A DNA stretch of 64,000 nucleotides, taken from NCBI GenBank assembly GCA_003611955.1, contig RAZE01000009.1, positions 62,001 through 126,000 on the forward strand. Direction: 5' to 3'. A program made the translations under genes and the position numbers. Position 1 is the stretch's first letter. Every line of letters starts with the position of its first letter. This stretch comes from a bacterium 1XD8-76 (GTDB lineage: Bacteria; Bacillota; Clostridia; Lachnospirales; Lachnospiraceae). Positions 18,129 through 26,813 of the stretch are shown piece after piece. Below the pieces are notes generated by a model. The model was not told the DNA's origin and made no database searches. It was given only the letters and a program-made list of their open reading frames with translations.

Positions 18129-19268
18129 TCAGAAATCATAATCGTTGAATCGGTTCAGGGCATAGAGGAATCTGTCGGAGACAAGCTCATGCCCTTTTTC
18201 ATTTAACAGAATGTTGTCTTTCAGGTAATCGTCCGCGATCTCTTCGTAGACGCTGCCGTAAAAATTGTCCACAAAGGAGACGTGGTGCTCCATGCAGATC
18301 TGCGACTGCAGACCGATATAGTTGGACAGCGGCTCCTCCAGAATATCCGTGTTGAAGGAGGAGGAATATTTTCCGTCCTTGTCCACCACGTAGGCGTATG
18401 TGGGCGACATCACAATGATCCGGACATTCGGCAGAAATTCCTGAATCAGATCCAGGCCGGCGCTCAGAGCGCCGCAGAAAATGGTGGGATCGGTCTCCTT
18501 ATCGATATGGTAGGATGGCCGTCCGTCCAGATAGTCGGCTCCGTCGTAGTAGATGCAGAGCACATCGAGTTCGTCGTAGTCGATGGATTGCAGCAGCTCA
18601 AGGGAGGATTCCACATCCTCCGGCAATCCGCCCAGATCCCGCTCGGCCCAGGAGATCGTCTCGGTATTTCCCACGGTAAAGATCGTACACAGATTATAGA
18701 AAGAGAAAGCGTCGTAGATAAAGGAATCTTTGTACGTCGTATTCTTCATGGCCATATAGCTGCCGGGGACCGCGCAGTTATAGACTGTGGCGCCGGTTTT
18801 TTTCTGTATGATGTTTGCCATATTGCTGTCGGAGTCCTTGTCATCGGCCAGGGAACCGTTGCCGAGAAACAGGATGTGCAGGTCATCATCCTTTTCCTTT
18901 GCGCCGACGCTGGAAGAATCCAGGGGCACGATGGAATCCAGCGGCTCCGTGTCGAAGGAGAGGGTGGTATCGTTTTCCCGCTCGGTGTTCTGGTGCACCC
19001 TCTTATCCCAGAACATCAGTTTGAAGACGACAACGATGAAGACGATGGCGATCAGGGAGAGGAAAACAATATGGAAATTGACTCCGGATTTTTTCTTTTT
19101 GGAGGGCCGTTTTTTCCCGGCCGTTTGTTTCTTCGGGGCGGGTTTCGCAGGTGCCTCCTCCTGCGCCGCGTCATCTTCCGACAGAACGTCGGTCTCGAGA
19201 TCGATCCATTCCGGTTCCTTGGGGCGTCTGTTTTTATGGGTTGGGTTATTTTGATTTATTTTTGTCAT
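18129..19268 (-). CDS. SGNH-fold membrane protein lacking the catalytic residues
   Basis: About 379 residues: a cytoplasmic N-terminus rich in Lys, Glu and Pro, one membrane segment at about 68-85, and an extracellular SGNH-like domain. Alignment by eye to the proteins at 1662 and 13490 shows the same framework (VYNCAVPGS, a long helix, LLNEKGH). However, block I reads LGNGSL in place of LGDS, block III reads DGADY with no Asn, and the C-terminal Asp-X-X-His reads DNILL, losing the His. It is probably non-enzymatic, perhaps a binding or scaffold subunit. GTG 19271 is an alternative start; AGAAAGG lies 10 bases before the ATG. It points against its neighbours. Confidence 0.7.
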   Translation of the reverse strand: MTKINQNNPTHKNRRPKEPEWIDLETDVLSEDDAAQEEAPAKPAPKKQTAGKKRPSKKKKSGVNFHIVFLSLIAIVFIVVVFKLMFWDKRVHQNTERENDTTLSFDTEPLDSIVPLDSSSVGAKEKDDDLHILFLGNGSLADDKDSDSNMANIIQKKTGATVYNCAVPGSYMAMKNTTYKDSFIYDAFSFYNLCTIFTVGNTETISWAERDLGGLPEDVESSLELLQSIDYDELDVLCIYYDGADYLDGRPSYHIDKETDPTIFCGALSAGLDLIQEFLPNVRIIVMSPTYAYVVDKDGKYSSSFNTDILEEPLSNYIGLQSQICMEHHVSFVDNFYGSVYEEIADDYLKDNILLNEKGHELVSDRFLYALNRFNDYDF

Positions 19269-19290
19269 CACAGTAATACCTTTCTGAAAT

Positions 19291-19434
19291 TAGAGGATCG
19301 CGGGACGGTGCTCTCCCGGAGGACGAGACTGGTCAATACAGACAAAACCGGGCTCCGATGCGGTGGCAAGTCGCCCTTGTTTTGTCTGTGTTGACCGGTC
19401 CCTGCGCATCGGAGAGGAGCCGGGCGATCCTCTA
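19291..19434. repeat. 144-base imperfect palindrome in the leader of the SGNH-like gene
   Basis: The ends TAGAGGATCGC (19291-19301) and GCGATCCTCTA (19424-19434) are perfect inverted copies. Inside, 19329-19348 pairs with 19379-19398 at 18 of 20 positions. A second, competing 10-base pairing is perfect: CTCCGATGCG at 19353-19362 with CGCATCGGAG at 19405-19414. The element ends only a few bases from the ribosome site of the minus-strand gene, so it would lie in that mRNA's leader. It could be a regulatory RNA switch or a MITE-like palindromic repeat. No known riboswitch class recognised. Confidence 0.6.
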
Positions 19435-19567
19435 AGTTGAAATTTGAAATATAAGTAACATATGGAACATGGCAGGTTATTATACACGGATGTTCCATTT
19501 TCCCTGCCCTGTATAATATTAAGATGAGAGCAGACGGGAAATAGTTTGTCCGGATGACAGGTTAAAA

Positions 19568-19605
19568 ACCATCACAGGCACAATTCGTTTTACACCTGTG
19601 ATGGT
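19568..19605. terminator. Perfect 11-base hairpin, possible weak terminator
   Basis: ACCATCACAGG at 19568-19578 and CCTGTGATGGT at 19595-19605 are exact inverted repeats around a 16-base loop. A-rich sequence flanks the left arm and CTTTA the right, so it could terminate the minus-strand zinc-ribbon transcript or act in both directions. The T-run is short. A further 8-base inverted repeat, GACAGAGC at 19612-19619 and GCTCTGTC at 19639-19646, lies next to it. Confidence 0.45.
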
Positions 19606-19677
19606 CTTTATGACAGAGCCTGCCTGCGGACCGTGTACGCTCTGTCTGCACCATATTCAGTTTTTAAGTAATAAAAT

Positions 19678-19992
19678 TCAGTTGGTTGCAGCGAGACCGA
19701 TCAGAGTTCTTTTCGTGTCAAACGGATAAATGCTGTCCGGTGCCTGCTCCAACAGTTCCTTGTACCACTTGCTGTACTTATACATCCGATAAGTAGTGCT
19801 GAGCCGGGAGAGCCGTTCCGGATCTCTCAGGCGCGCGGTAAAGGCTGTTCGCTCATCTCTGGACATATTTGTGTAATCCAGATAGGTGATCTGCAGTTCC
19901 GTGAGAGGCGCCTCACATCTTGGACAGGACATTTTATGTCCGTTTAACATATGAACCTTCTGGCAACGCTTACAATAATGCATGTACATCAT
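19678..19992 (-). CDS. Small zinc-ribbon protein, unknown function
   Basis: A 104-residue protein with CKRC at residues 7-10 and CPRC at about 23-26, a CxxC-CxxC zinc-ribbon arrangement, followed by a basic alpha-helical region. No membrane segment. I do not recognise a named family. The first ATG (19992) has AAGGGG about 8 bases upstream; a second ATG follows immediately. It stands alone in a gene-poor, AT-richer stretch. A nucleic-acid-binding role is possible but not shown. Confidence 0.6.
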   Translation of the reverse strand: MMYMHYCKRCQKVHMLNGHKMSCPRCEAPLTELQITYLDYTNMSRDERTAFTARLRDPERLSRLSTTYRMYKYSKWYKELLEQAPDSIYPFDTKRTLIGLAATN

Positions 19993-20504
19993 GAAAAATT
20001 CCCCTTTTTTTCAAAAAATTATTGTAATCCGTCAATTAAATTCTGGCAGTTTTTGGCAGAAAAGTCAATAGTTTTTCTTTTTTTTCATCGACAAATTGTA
20101 ACAGTACAGAATGGCAGTATTATTTCTACACAGTCTTAGATCAATGTCCTCATCTTGAAGTCGTTAGCGTATGCGTGCTTATGGCCTGCCAATACAGCTT
20201 ATCGTTGATGTTTTTCACAGGGAAATAGCCGATCAGTTTTTCCGGCAAATCATCGGATATCTGCATGGCTTTTTTTGCGTCCTTAGCAACTTTAAGCCGG
20301 TATTGACATTTTTTATCTGCATGATATATTAACTGTAAAGTATCCAATATATGCCATATAGATAGCAAAAACAAAGATTATGTTTCTCAGACGTTCACTG
20401 TGGAAAGGGCATTGGAGGAATACCTGGACAAGATGGAAAAAGGCGGTGACGCATAAGCACCTACATAGATATTGTATAAATACTGACCAGGAGGTTGATT
20501 TAGC
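19993..20504. other. AT-rich intergenic stretch without an intact gene
   Basis: About 510 bases between the divergent zinc-ribbon and HipA-like genes. The left part is very T-rich and should hold the minus-strand promoter; TACAAT-like and TTGAC-like hexamers occur on that strand but not at a convincing spacing. The right end has an AGGAGG ribosome site ten bases before the HipA ATG. An open frame on the minus strand at 20150-20374 encodes nothing I recognise. Together with the truncated frame at 20376-20456, the stretch looks like a decayed accessory insertion. Confidence 0.4.
20376..20456 (+). pseudogene. Possible 3' remnant of an antitoxin-like gene
   Basis: A plus-strand frame ending at the TAA at 20454-20456 would encode a helical tail, VERALEEYLDK plus a few residues, of the sort found at the C-terminus of small DNA-binding antitoxins. 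The frame runs upstream to a stop at 20322 without a credible start, so the gene is either truncated or never existed. The location, 48 bases ahead of a HipA-like kinase, is where a HipB-type antitoxin would be expected. Confidence 0.3.
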
Positions 20505-21560
20505 ATGGGACTGAAGTTAGGAATTGAAGGATTGCGATCGTTTGACGGATGGCCCCGTGATCTTCGTGCCAATTATGGCGGATCCGATCGGAAGGATGGT
20601 TTGTTAGGACCTGACAACTCGCGTTATATGGTGAAGTATTCGGAAAAGCAGGCACCCCGTAATGATCTTGCTACGAACTATGTCAATAATGTCGTGTCTG
20701 AGTATGTGTCCAGCCATGTTCTTGGCATCCTCGGCTATCCGGTACACGATACTGAACTTGGGACATTGGATGGGGAAGTTGTTGTCGTATGCCGCAATTT
20801 TGTTCCGCCGTGCGGAGAACTTCTTGAATTTGGGATATTCCTACGAAAACACTATGATTCCGGTGCCATTGGGAGAATACCGGATATAGAGCAGATTTAT
20901 GAGGTTTTTGAGATGGACCCCATGCTTTCTCCGCAGGAAGGCCTTTTCAAATCAGCTTATTGGGAGCGTTTTGTCGGAGATGCTCTTGTTGGGAATTTTG
21001 ATAGACATAAAGGTAACTTTGGTTATTTGATTGGGCCGGATGATTCTGTTACTGTGTCCCCCATATATGACAATGGCAGTACGCTGTTTCCTAATCTGTC
21101 AGAGTCTGGCATGGCAGCGGTCCTCACCGATTCGAAGGAGATCATGCAGCGCATTAAGCTGTATCCAAAGGCTGCGCTTGAGATGCATAAGAAAAAAGTT
21201 GGGTATTACGACATGATGTCGTCCGGTATTTATAGTGAGCTTACCAGTGCGGTCGTTCGAATGGTTCCACGTATTCGCAATGCCATGCCTGCTGTTAGAG
21301 AGTTCATAAATGGATGTAATTTTTTGTCGGATGTTCGCAAGGATTTTTATAATGTCATGCTTGCCGAGCGCATGCATTTTATATTAGAGCCGGCTTATGA
21401 AAAGTGCGCCATGCGGCAGTTTGATTTGGGTGCACAGAAGAGGGTTGAAGATGGTGCTGAGTATACCCGGGAAGACTTTGGCGCCTATTGGGAGTATGGG
21501 CGATTGGCTGATGGGCGGGATGCCGACGAAATACGTGAGAGCGTTGTGAAGTTGAAGTAA
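20505..21560 (+). CDS. HipA-like serine/threonine kinase
   Basis: A 351-residue protein lacking the usual HipA N-terminal subdomain, so closer in plan to short kinases such as CtkA. The kinase residues look intact: a lysine in YMVKYS at about 46, the catalytic loop NFDRHKGN at about 165-172 (Asp and Asn), and PIYDNG at about 186-191 supplying the metal-binding Asp. HipA kinases phosphorylate proteins such as glutamyl-tRNA synthetase and act as toxins restrained by HipB. No complete antitoxin gene is visible here. AGGAGG precedes the ATG at 10 bases. Base composition is more AT-rich than the glycan genes on either side, suggesting acquisition (inference). Confidence 0.75.
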   Translation: MGLKLGIEGLRSFDGWPRDLRANYGGSDRKDGLLGPDNSRYMVKYSEKQAPRNDLATNYVNNVVSEYVSSHVLGILGYPVHDTELGTLDGEVVVVCRNFVPPCGELLEFGIFLRKHYDSGAIGRIPDIEQIYEVFEMDPMLSPQEGLFKSAYWERFVGDALVGNFDRHKGNFGYLIGPDDSVTVSPIYDNGSTLFPNLSESGMAAVLTDSKEIMQRIKLYPKAALEMHKKKVGYYDMMSSGIYSELTSAVVRMVPRIRNAMPAVREFINGCNFLSDVRKDFYNVMLAERMHFILEPAYEKCAMRQFDLGAQKRVEDGAEYTREDFGAYWEYGRLADGRDADEIRESVVKLK

Positions 21561-21609
21561 AAAAATAGTGCTAAGCCATATGCAAACTTTTAGAAGTTAT
21601 GGAGAATCC

Positions 21610-21638
21610 TTGAATTAGTGGGAAGAAAGTGGTACAAT
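21610..21638 (+). promoter_or_regulatory. Sigma-70/SigA-type promoter for the GH25/rml region
   Basis: TTGAAT (21610-21615) and TACAAT (21633-21638) are 17 bases apart, a strong match to the vegetative consensus. It lies 67 bases before the start of the large GH25 gene and probably drives that gene and perhaps rmlB and rmlA. Confidence 0.7.
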
Positions 21639-21705
21639 AGGACAGATACTGTGTATAAGGGAAAATGGCGGAATTTCGCAAAAAAGAGAAAGGTCACATA
21701 GTTTT

Positions 21706-24700
21706 ATGAGCTTGTTAAGAAAAAGTAAGAAGCAGAAAAAATACGGAAAACGGGAACTTTCAGGGAAAAAGAGGTATGATTCTGAGGATGAGTACGAAGA
21801 GGAAGAGTATTATGAGGACGGATACGATGATCCGGAGGAAGAATACTATGAGGACGAGTACTATGAGGGCGATGAGTCGGATGAATACTATGAAGAGGAG
21901 TACTACGAGGACGAAGAATCTGACGAATATGCCGAGGAACAGGAATATTATGAAGAAGAATATTACAGCGATGACGTAGATTATTACGGGGAAGCCGGGG
22001 AAGAGGATTCCTATGAGGAAGAGGATGAAGATCTTTACTATGTAGATGAGGGGGAGTATGAGGACTACGACGATGACGACGATGAGGATTTTGTAGCTTA
22101 TCGAAGGAAAAAGGGCGTTGCCGGAGCCATGCTCGCTTTCCGCAATCTCCCTATTATCGACAAAGTGATCGCGTTTACGGGAGTGGCAGTGCTTGTTTTT
22201 GCGGTACTTACCGGTACGATTTTTATAGCCCAAAGAAATGAGGATAAGGCGGCGGCAGCCTTTGTGGACGTGGGGACATCCCTGCAGGGAGTGACGATCA
22301 TCGGTGAGAGCGGTCTGCTGGCGGTGGCGGACGCCCAGCTGGCGAAGGAGACCGCTGCGGAGATAGAGGAAGAGGCTCAGGAAGTTGTGGAGGAGCCGGT
22401 TCAGGGAGCTAATGTTTCCCTGAAGATGACTTCTATTGTGAAGGACCTGAAAATCAAGTTTGTCAACACGAGTACAGATAAGCTGGTGGCGAATGTGCCG
22501 TTCCAGGTGGAGGTGACGAGTCCCTCCAAAAAGACGGAAACCTGGACGGACGATGACAAAGACGGTGTGATCTACAAAGAGAATATCGAGGCGGGAACCT
22601 ATAAGGTCAAGATGCTGGAGCTGACCGGGTATGACGATTATAAGGTTTCCGCGGAGGTCGTGAGCGCGGAGGTAAAGGCGAACATCGACTATAAGAAGGT
22701 GGACGTCAAGGAAGAGATCAAGACGGAGGCGGAGGTCAATGCGGCTGTGGAGGATACTGCCATCGCGGAGGTGGTGGAGGAATCCAAGCTGACAGACACG
22801 GTGCCGTTTGTGAAATCTACACAGACGAACGCCGGGGAGGCTTCCTATACAAAGATCGACAAGAATACGATCAAAGATCCCGGGGCGACGGCGTCGATCA
22901 GGACGGATGGGTATTATCTGATGACGGAAACCAAGACTACTTCGCCGGATGGAACGGATGCAGAAAAACCAGAGACAGAAACTCCCGGAGGCGGCACTGA
23001 GGGAGAGAATTCTGGTGGAGATGGAGACAACACCGGTGGAGGAGACAACACCGGTGGAGGAGATAATACCGGTGGGAATACGGGCGAAACTCCAAATCCG
23101 CCGGTAGATCCGGACACGCCAGATCCTGATAAACCAGAGAATCCGCCAGTGGACCCCAATCCCCCTGCAAAACCCGAGATAACTATTTCGGTTAATCCCA
23201 CCTCTTCTAAAATAAAAGTGGGCGGAACGGTTACAATAAATGCTGCAGTGCAAAATAATGAGGGAAAACCTGTCACATGGACTTCCAGTGGAGGAGTGAG
23301 CTTGGCAACCAACGGCTCGTCCGTTGTGGTTACCGGTAAGACGGCTGGCCAGGCGACTGTCACCGCTACTTGTGAAGGAAAATCTGCAAGCTGTTCGATT
23401 ACTGTGGAAGCAGTACAGGCAACCCTCTCGATCAACCCGACGGCAATGTCCCTGATGACGGGACAAAAGGGAACCATAACGGCGACGACCAATCAGAATA
23501 CCGTGAGCTGGACCTCCTCGGATGCCAATGTCGCTTCCGTGACTCCGGCTTCCGATACAAAGTCGGCGGTGGTGGAGGCGAAAAAGGCAGGAAAGGCAGC
23601 GATCACGGTGACGGCAGGGGACGTGGTAGTGAAATGTGATGTGACTGTGACCGACGCCGGAATCACACTGGACAAGACATCCCCTCTGCAGGTGCAGATT
23701 AAGCAGGCTGTCGCTGTGAAGGTGACTACTGTGCCTGACAGTGCGAAGATAACCAAAGTTGAGTCTAAGAACACGAAGATCGCCACGGCGGCGGTGAAGG
23801 ATAAGACGGTGACGGTCACGGGCGTAGCTCTCGGCGAGACGGAGGTGGTGATCACCTGCGACAACGGAAAAGAAGCGAAGCTGACCGTGAAGGTTGTCAA
23901 CAATTACATGCTCGACACGACCACCCTGTTGAAAGATAAAAACGGCAATCAGGTGTACGTGTACGAGAACGGCAAATACCGCAAAGCGGTGTATGCGGAT
24001 TACTATAAATTCAACGAGTTCTATATAGAGACGACGGAGATCCTGTACACAGGCTGGCAGAATATCAACGGAAAAACCTACTATTACCTGGAGAACCATA
24101 AATATGTGACGGGTGAACAGGTCATCCAGGGTGCGAAATATACTTTTGCCAGCGACGGAAGTCTTGTGACAAGTTCCGGCACGTTCGGAATCGATGTGTC
24201 CAAATGGAACGGCAGCATCGACTGGAACAGCGTGAAGGCCTCCGGGGCGTCCTACGCGATCATTCGCTGCGGTTACCGCGGTTCCACCACCGGCGCGCTG
24301 ATCACGGACCCGAAATTTGCGGCGAACATTTCCGGTGCCAACGCGGCGGGGCTGAAGGTGGGAGTATACTTCTTCACGCAGGCCGTTAACGAGAAGGAAG
24401 CGGTGGAAGAGGCTTCCATGGTGCTGGATCTGGTGAAAAAATATAAGATATCCTACCCGATCTTCCTGGATGTGGAGGCCAGCGGCGGCAGAGCGGACAG
24501 CATCGACAAGGGAACCCGCACGGCGGTCTGCAAGGCATTCTGTGCGACGATCCAGAATTCGGGATACACGGCGGGCGTTTACGCGAATAAGACCTGGCTG
24601 AACAGCAAGATCGACGCGGGGGCTCTCGGCTCCTATAAGATCTGGCTGGCGCAGTATGCGGCAGCGCCCAACTACGGCGGAAGATACAACCTGTGGCAGT

Positions 24701-24771
24701 ACAGCTCCAAGGGATCCGTGCCGGGCATCAAAGGAAACGTGGATATGAATCAGAGTTATCTGGGATACTAA
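21706..24771 (+). CDS. Membrane-anchored GH25 lysozyme with Ig-like (Big_2) repeats
   Basis: A 1021-residue protein. Residues about 23-130 are almost entirely Asp, Glu and Tyr and lie before a basic YRRKK and a membrane segment (about 152-172), so this region should be cytoplasmic. Outside follow a beta domain with a DxDxDG loop (about 285-292), a Pro/Gly/Thr linker with GDNTGG repeats, three Big_2 domains (about 490-568, 571-648, 650-728), a choline-binding-like Tyr-rich segment, and a C-terminal GH25 domain from about 826. The GH25 acids are present in GIDVSKW and LDVEA. GH25 cleaves the MurNAc-GlcNAc bond. A shorter paralogue lies at 26803. The pairing with rml genes points to wall assembly or remodelling. 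Confidence 0.88.
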   Translation: MSLLRKSKKQKKYGKRELSGKKRYDSEDEYEEEEYYEDGYDDPEEEYYEDEYYEGDESDEYYEEEYYEDEESDEYAEEQEYYEEEYYSDDVDYYGEAGEEDSYEEEDEDLYYVDEGEYEDYDDDDDEDFVAYRRKKGVAGAMLAFRNLPIIDKVIAFTGVAVLVFAVLTGTIFIAQRNEDKAAAAFVDVGTSLQGVTIIGESGLLAVADAQLAKETAAEIEEEAQEVVEEPVQGANVSLKMTSIVKDLKIKFVNTSTDKLVANVPFQVEVTSPSKKTETWTDDDKDGVIYKENIEAGTYKVKMLELTGYDDYKVSAEVVSAEVKANIDYKKVDVKEEIKTEAEVNAAVEDTAIAEVVEESKLTDTVPFVKSTQTNAGEASYTKIDKNTIKDPGATASIRTDGYYLMTETKTTSPDGTDAEKPETETPGGGTEGENSGGDGDNTGGGDNTGGGDNTGGNTGETPNPPVDPDTPDPDKPENPPVDPNPPAKPEITISVNPTSSKIKVGGTVTINAAVQNNEGKPVTWTSSGGVSLATNGSSVVVTGKTAGQATVTATCEGKSASCSITVEAVQATLSINPTAMSLMTGQKGTITATTNQNTVSWTSSDANVASVTPASDTKSAVVEAKKAGKAAITVTAGDVVVKCDVTVTDAGITLDKTSPLQVQIKQAVAVKVTTVPDSAKITKVESKNTKIATAAVKDKTVTVTGVALGETEVVITCDNGKEAKLTVKVVNNYMLDTTTLLKDKNGNQVYVYENGKYRKAVYADYYKFNEFYIETTEILYTGWQNINGKTYYYLENHKYVTGEQVIQGAKYTFASDGSLVTSSGTFGIDVSKWNGSIDWNSVKASGASYAIIRCGYRGSTTGALITDPKFAANISGANAAGLKVGVYFFTQAVNEKEAVEEASMVLDLVKKYKISYPIFLDVEASGGRADSIDKGTRTAVCKAFCATIQNSGYTAGVYANKTWLNSKIDAGALGSYKIWLAQYAAAPNYGGRYNLWQYSSKGSVPGIKGNVDMNQSYLGY
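23023..23076 (+). repeat. Three tandem 18-base units encoding GDNTGG repeats
   Basis: Units start at 23023, 23041 and 23059. The first two are identical and the third differs at a few third positions. They encode the flexible Gly/Asp/Asn/Thr linker of the GH25 protein, and the number of units may vary between strains by slippage. Confidence 0.85.
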
Positions 24772-24827
24772 GAAACAGCGGGATTTTCGGAAGAGATCCT
24801 GCGAAACTGGAATAGGAGAAGCAAAAT

Positions 24828-25907
24828 ATGAGAACATATCTGGTAACGGGCGGAGCTGGTTTTATCGGTTCCAACTATATTCACTACATGTTTAAAAAGT
24901 ATGACAGTGAGATCCGCATCATCAATGTGGACGCGCTGACTTACGCGGGGAATCTGGAAAACCTGCGGGATGTGGAGAAGCGCGACAACTATACCTTTGT
25001 CAGGGCGGATATCTGCGACAAGGAAGCGATCGGCAGGATTTTTGCGGAGAACGACATCGACAGAGTGGTTCACTTTGCGGCGGAGAGCCACGTGGACCGG
25101 AGTATCAGGGAGCCTGAGGTCTTTGTGAAGACCAATGTGCTGGGGACGGCAGTGATGTTGAACTGTGCGAAGGCGGCATGGGAGAATCCGGATGGCAGTT
25201 ATAAGGAAGGGAAAAAGTTTCTGCATGTCTCCACGGATGAAGTGTACGGATCTCTGGAGAACGAGGGGGAGTATTTCTATGAGACGACCCCCTATGCGCC
25301 CCACAGCCCCTATTCCGCCAGCAAGGCGAGCTCGGACATGCTGGTGAAGGCCTATATGGACACCTACAGGTTCCCGGCGAACATCACGAACTGTTCCAAC
25401 AACTACGGACCTTATCAGTTCCCGGAGAAGCTGATCCCGCTGATCATCAACAATGCGCTGCAGGGCAAAAAACTCCCGGTGTATGGCGATGGAAAGAATG
25501 TCAGGGACTGGCTTTACGTGGAGGATCACGCTAAGGCGATCGACATGGTGCAGGAACAGGGCAGGCTGTTTGAGACCTACAATATCGGCGGCCACAACGA
25601 AAAACAGAATATCGAGATCATTCACATCATCATAGAGACACTGCAGGAGATGCTGGCTGAGGACGATCCGAGAAAGGCGCTTGTGAGCAAGGATCTGATC
25701 ACCTATGTGGAGGACCGGAAGGGACACGACAGACGCTACGCGATCGCGCCTGACAAGATCAAGGCGGAGATCGGCTGGGAGCCGGAGACCATGTTTAGGG
25801 AAGGCATCCGCAGGACGATCGAGTGGTATTTTGAGCACGAGGACTGGATGAAAAACGTTACCAGCGGAAACTATCAGAAGTATTACGAAGAAATGTATAA
25901 AATATAA
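24828..25907 (+). CDS. rmlB: dTDP-glucose 4,6-dehydratase
   Basis: A 359-residue extended short-chain dehydrogenase. GGAGFIGSN at residues 8-16 binds NAD, HFAAESHVDRS is at about 85, STDEVYG at about 138, YSASK at about 164-168 contains the catalytic Tyr and Lys, and NNYGPYQFPEK follows at about 193. These match RmlB closely. It makes dTDP-4-keto-6-deoxyglucose, feeding both RmlC (28352) and probably WecE (8017). Cytoplasmic. It follows the GH25 gene by 56 bases with no terminator seen. RmlD, the last step to dTDP-rhamnose, is not in the window. Confidence 0.96.
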   Translation: MRTYLVTGGAGFIGSNYIHYMFKKYDSEIRIINVDALTYAGNLENLRDVEKRDNYTFVRADICDKEAIGRIFAENDIDRVVHFAAESHVDRSIREPEVFVKTNVLGTAVMLNCAKAAWENPDGSYKEGKKFLHVSTDEVYGSLENEGEYFYETTPYAPHSPYSASKASSDMLVKAYMDTYRFPANITNCSNNYGPYQFPEKLIPLIINNALQGKKLPVYGDGKNVRDWLYVEDHAKAIDMVQEQGRLFETYNIGGHNEKQNIEIIHIIIETLQEMLAEDDPRKALVSKDLITYVEDRKGHDRRYAIAPDKIKAEIGWEPETMFREGIRRTIEWYFEHEDWMKNVTSGNYQKYYEEMYKI

Positions 25908-25943
25908 GGGATTGGAAGTCTTATTCTATTTAAGGAGATATCG

Positions 25944-26813
25944 ATGAAAGGAATTATACTTGCGGGCGGCGCCGGCACAAGACTGTATCCATTGACCAAA
26001 GCTATTTCCAAACAGATCATGCCGGTCTACGACAAACCGATGATCTATTACCCGCTGTCCACGCTGATGTTGGCGGGAATCCGGGAGGTACTGATTATTT
26101 CGACACCCAGGGATCTGCCTGTGTTCGAGGAGCTGTTCGGCGACGGAAGCCAGCTCGGCCTGCAGTTCTCCTACGCGGTGCAGGAATATCCGAGAGGGCT
26201 GGCGGATGCCTTTCTGATCGGGGAAGAGTTTATCGGAACGGACCGGGTGGCGCTCGTGCTGGGGGATAATATCTTTTACGGCCAGAGCTTTTCCAAACTG
26301 CTGCAGCAGGTGGCCTCCAGGGAGAAGGGAGCTACGATCTTCGGGTATTATGTGAGAGATCCGAGAGAGTACGGCGTGGTGGAATTCGACGAGAACGGGA
26401 AGGCCCTTTCCATCGAGGAAAAGCCGGAGAAGCCGAAGAGCAATTATGCTGTGCCGGGGCTTTACTTCTACGATAACGACGTGATAGAGATCGCAAAGAA
26501 TGTAAAACCTTCGCCGAGAGGAGAGATCGAGATCACCAGCGTGAATAACGAGTATCTGCGGCGCGGCGATCTGCGGGTGGAGACCATGGGCAGAGGTTTT
26601 GCGTGGCTGGATACGGGAAATCACAATGCGCTGCTGGATGCGGCGGATTTTGTGGCGGCTTTCCAGAAAAGGCAGGGATTGTATATTTCCTGTATCGAGG
26701 AAATTGCTTTTAAGAGAGGCTTTATTACCAAAGAGCAGCTTCTCGCCCTGGCGGAACCGCTGCTCAAGACGGATTACGGAAAATATCTGACAGAGGTTGC
26801 AAATGGACTCTAG
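25944..26813 (+). CDS. rmlA: Glucose-1-phosphate thymidylyltransferase
   Basis: A 289-residue nucleotidyltransferase of normal length. The N-terminus has [14 protein letters not shown] with the nucleotide-binding loop, then [25 protein letters not shown] at about 92, GDNIFYG at about 110, and [19 protein letters not shown] at about 160. These are RmlA signatures. It couples glucose-1-phosphate, from the phosphoglucomutase at 55991, to dTTP to give dTDP-glucose, the RmlB substrate. AAGGAGATATCG stands before the ATG. The 3' end overlaps the next gene by 11 bases. Confidence 0.96.
   Translation: MKGIILAGGAGTRLYPLTKAISKQIMPVYDKPMIYYPLSTLMLAGIREVLIISTPRDLPVFEELFGDGSQLGLQFSYAVQEYPRGLADAFLIGEEFIGTDRVALVLGDNIFYGQSFSKLLQQVASREKGATIFGYYVRDPREYGVVEFDENGKALSIEEKPEKPKSNYAVPGLYFYDNDVIEIAKNVKPSPRGEIEITSVNNEYLRRGDLRVETMGRGFAWLDTGNHNALLDAADFVAAFQKRQGLYISCIEEIAFKRGFITKEQLLALAEPLLKTDYGKYLTEVANGL

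Noticed and set aside
19291-19434. CRISPR array or tRNA-like element
   Set aside because: Repeats are inverted rather than direct with spacers, and no cloverleaf or cas gene is present.
20150-20374. Minus-strand 74-codon open frame in the AT-rich stretch
   Set aside because: No recognised motif, no good ribosome site, and it overlaps the antitoxin-like remnant region; not supported as a gene.
21760-24837. Long minus-strand open frame (about 1025 codons) opposite the GH25 gene
   Set aside because: It is a by-product of the repetitive acidic and Thr/Val-rich codons of the real gene; the product is low complexity and fits no family.
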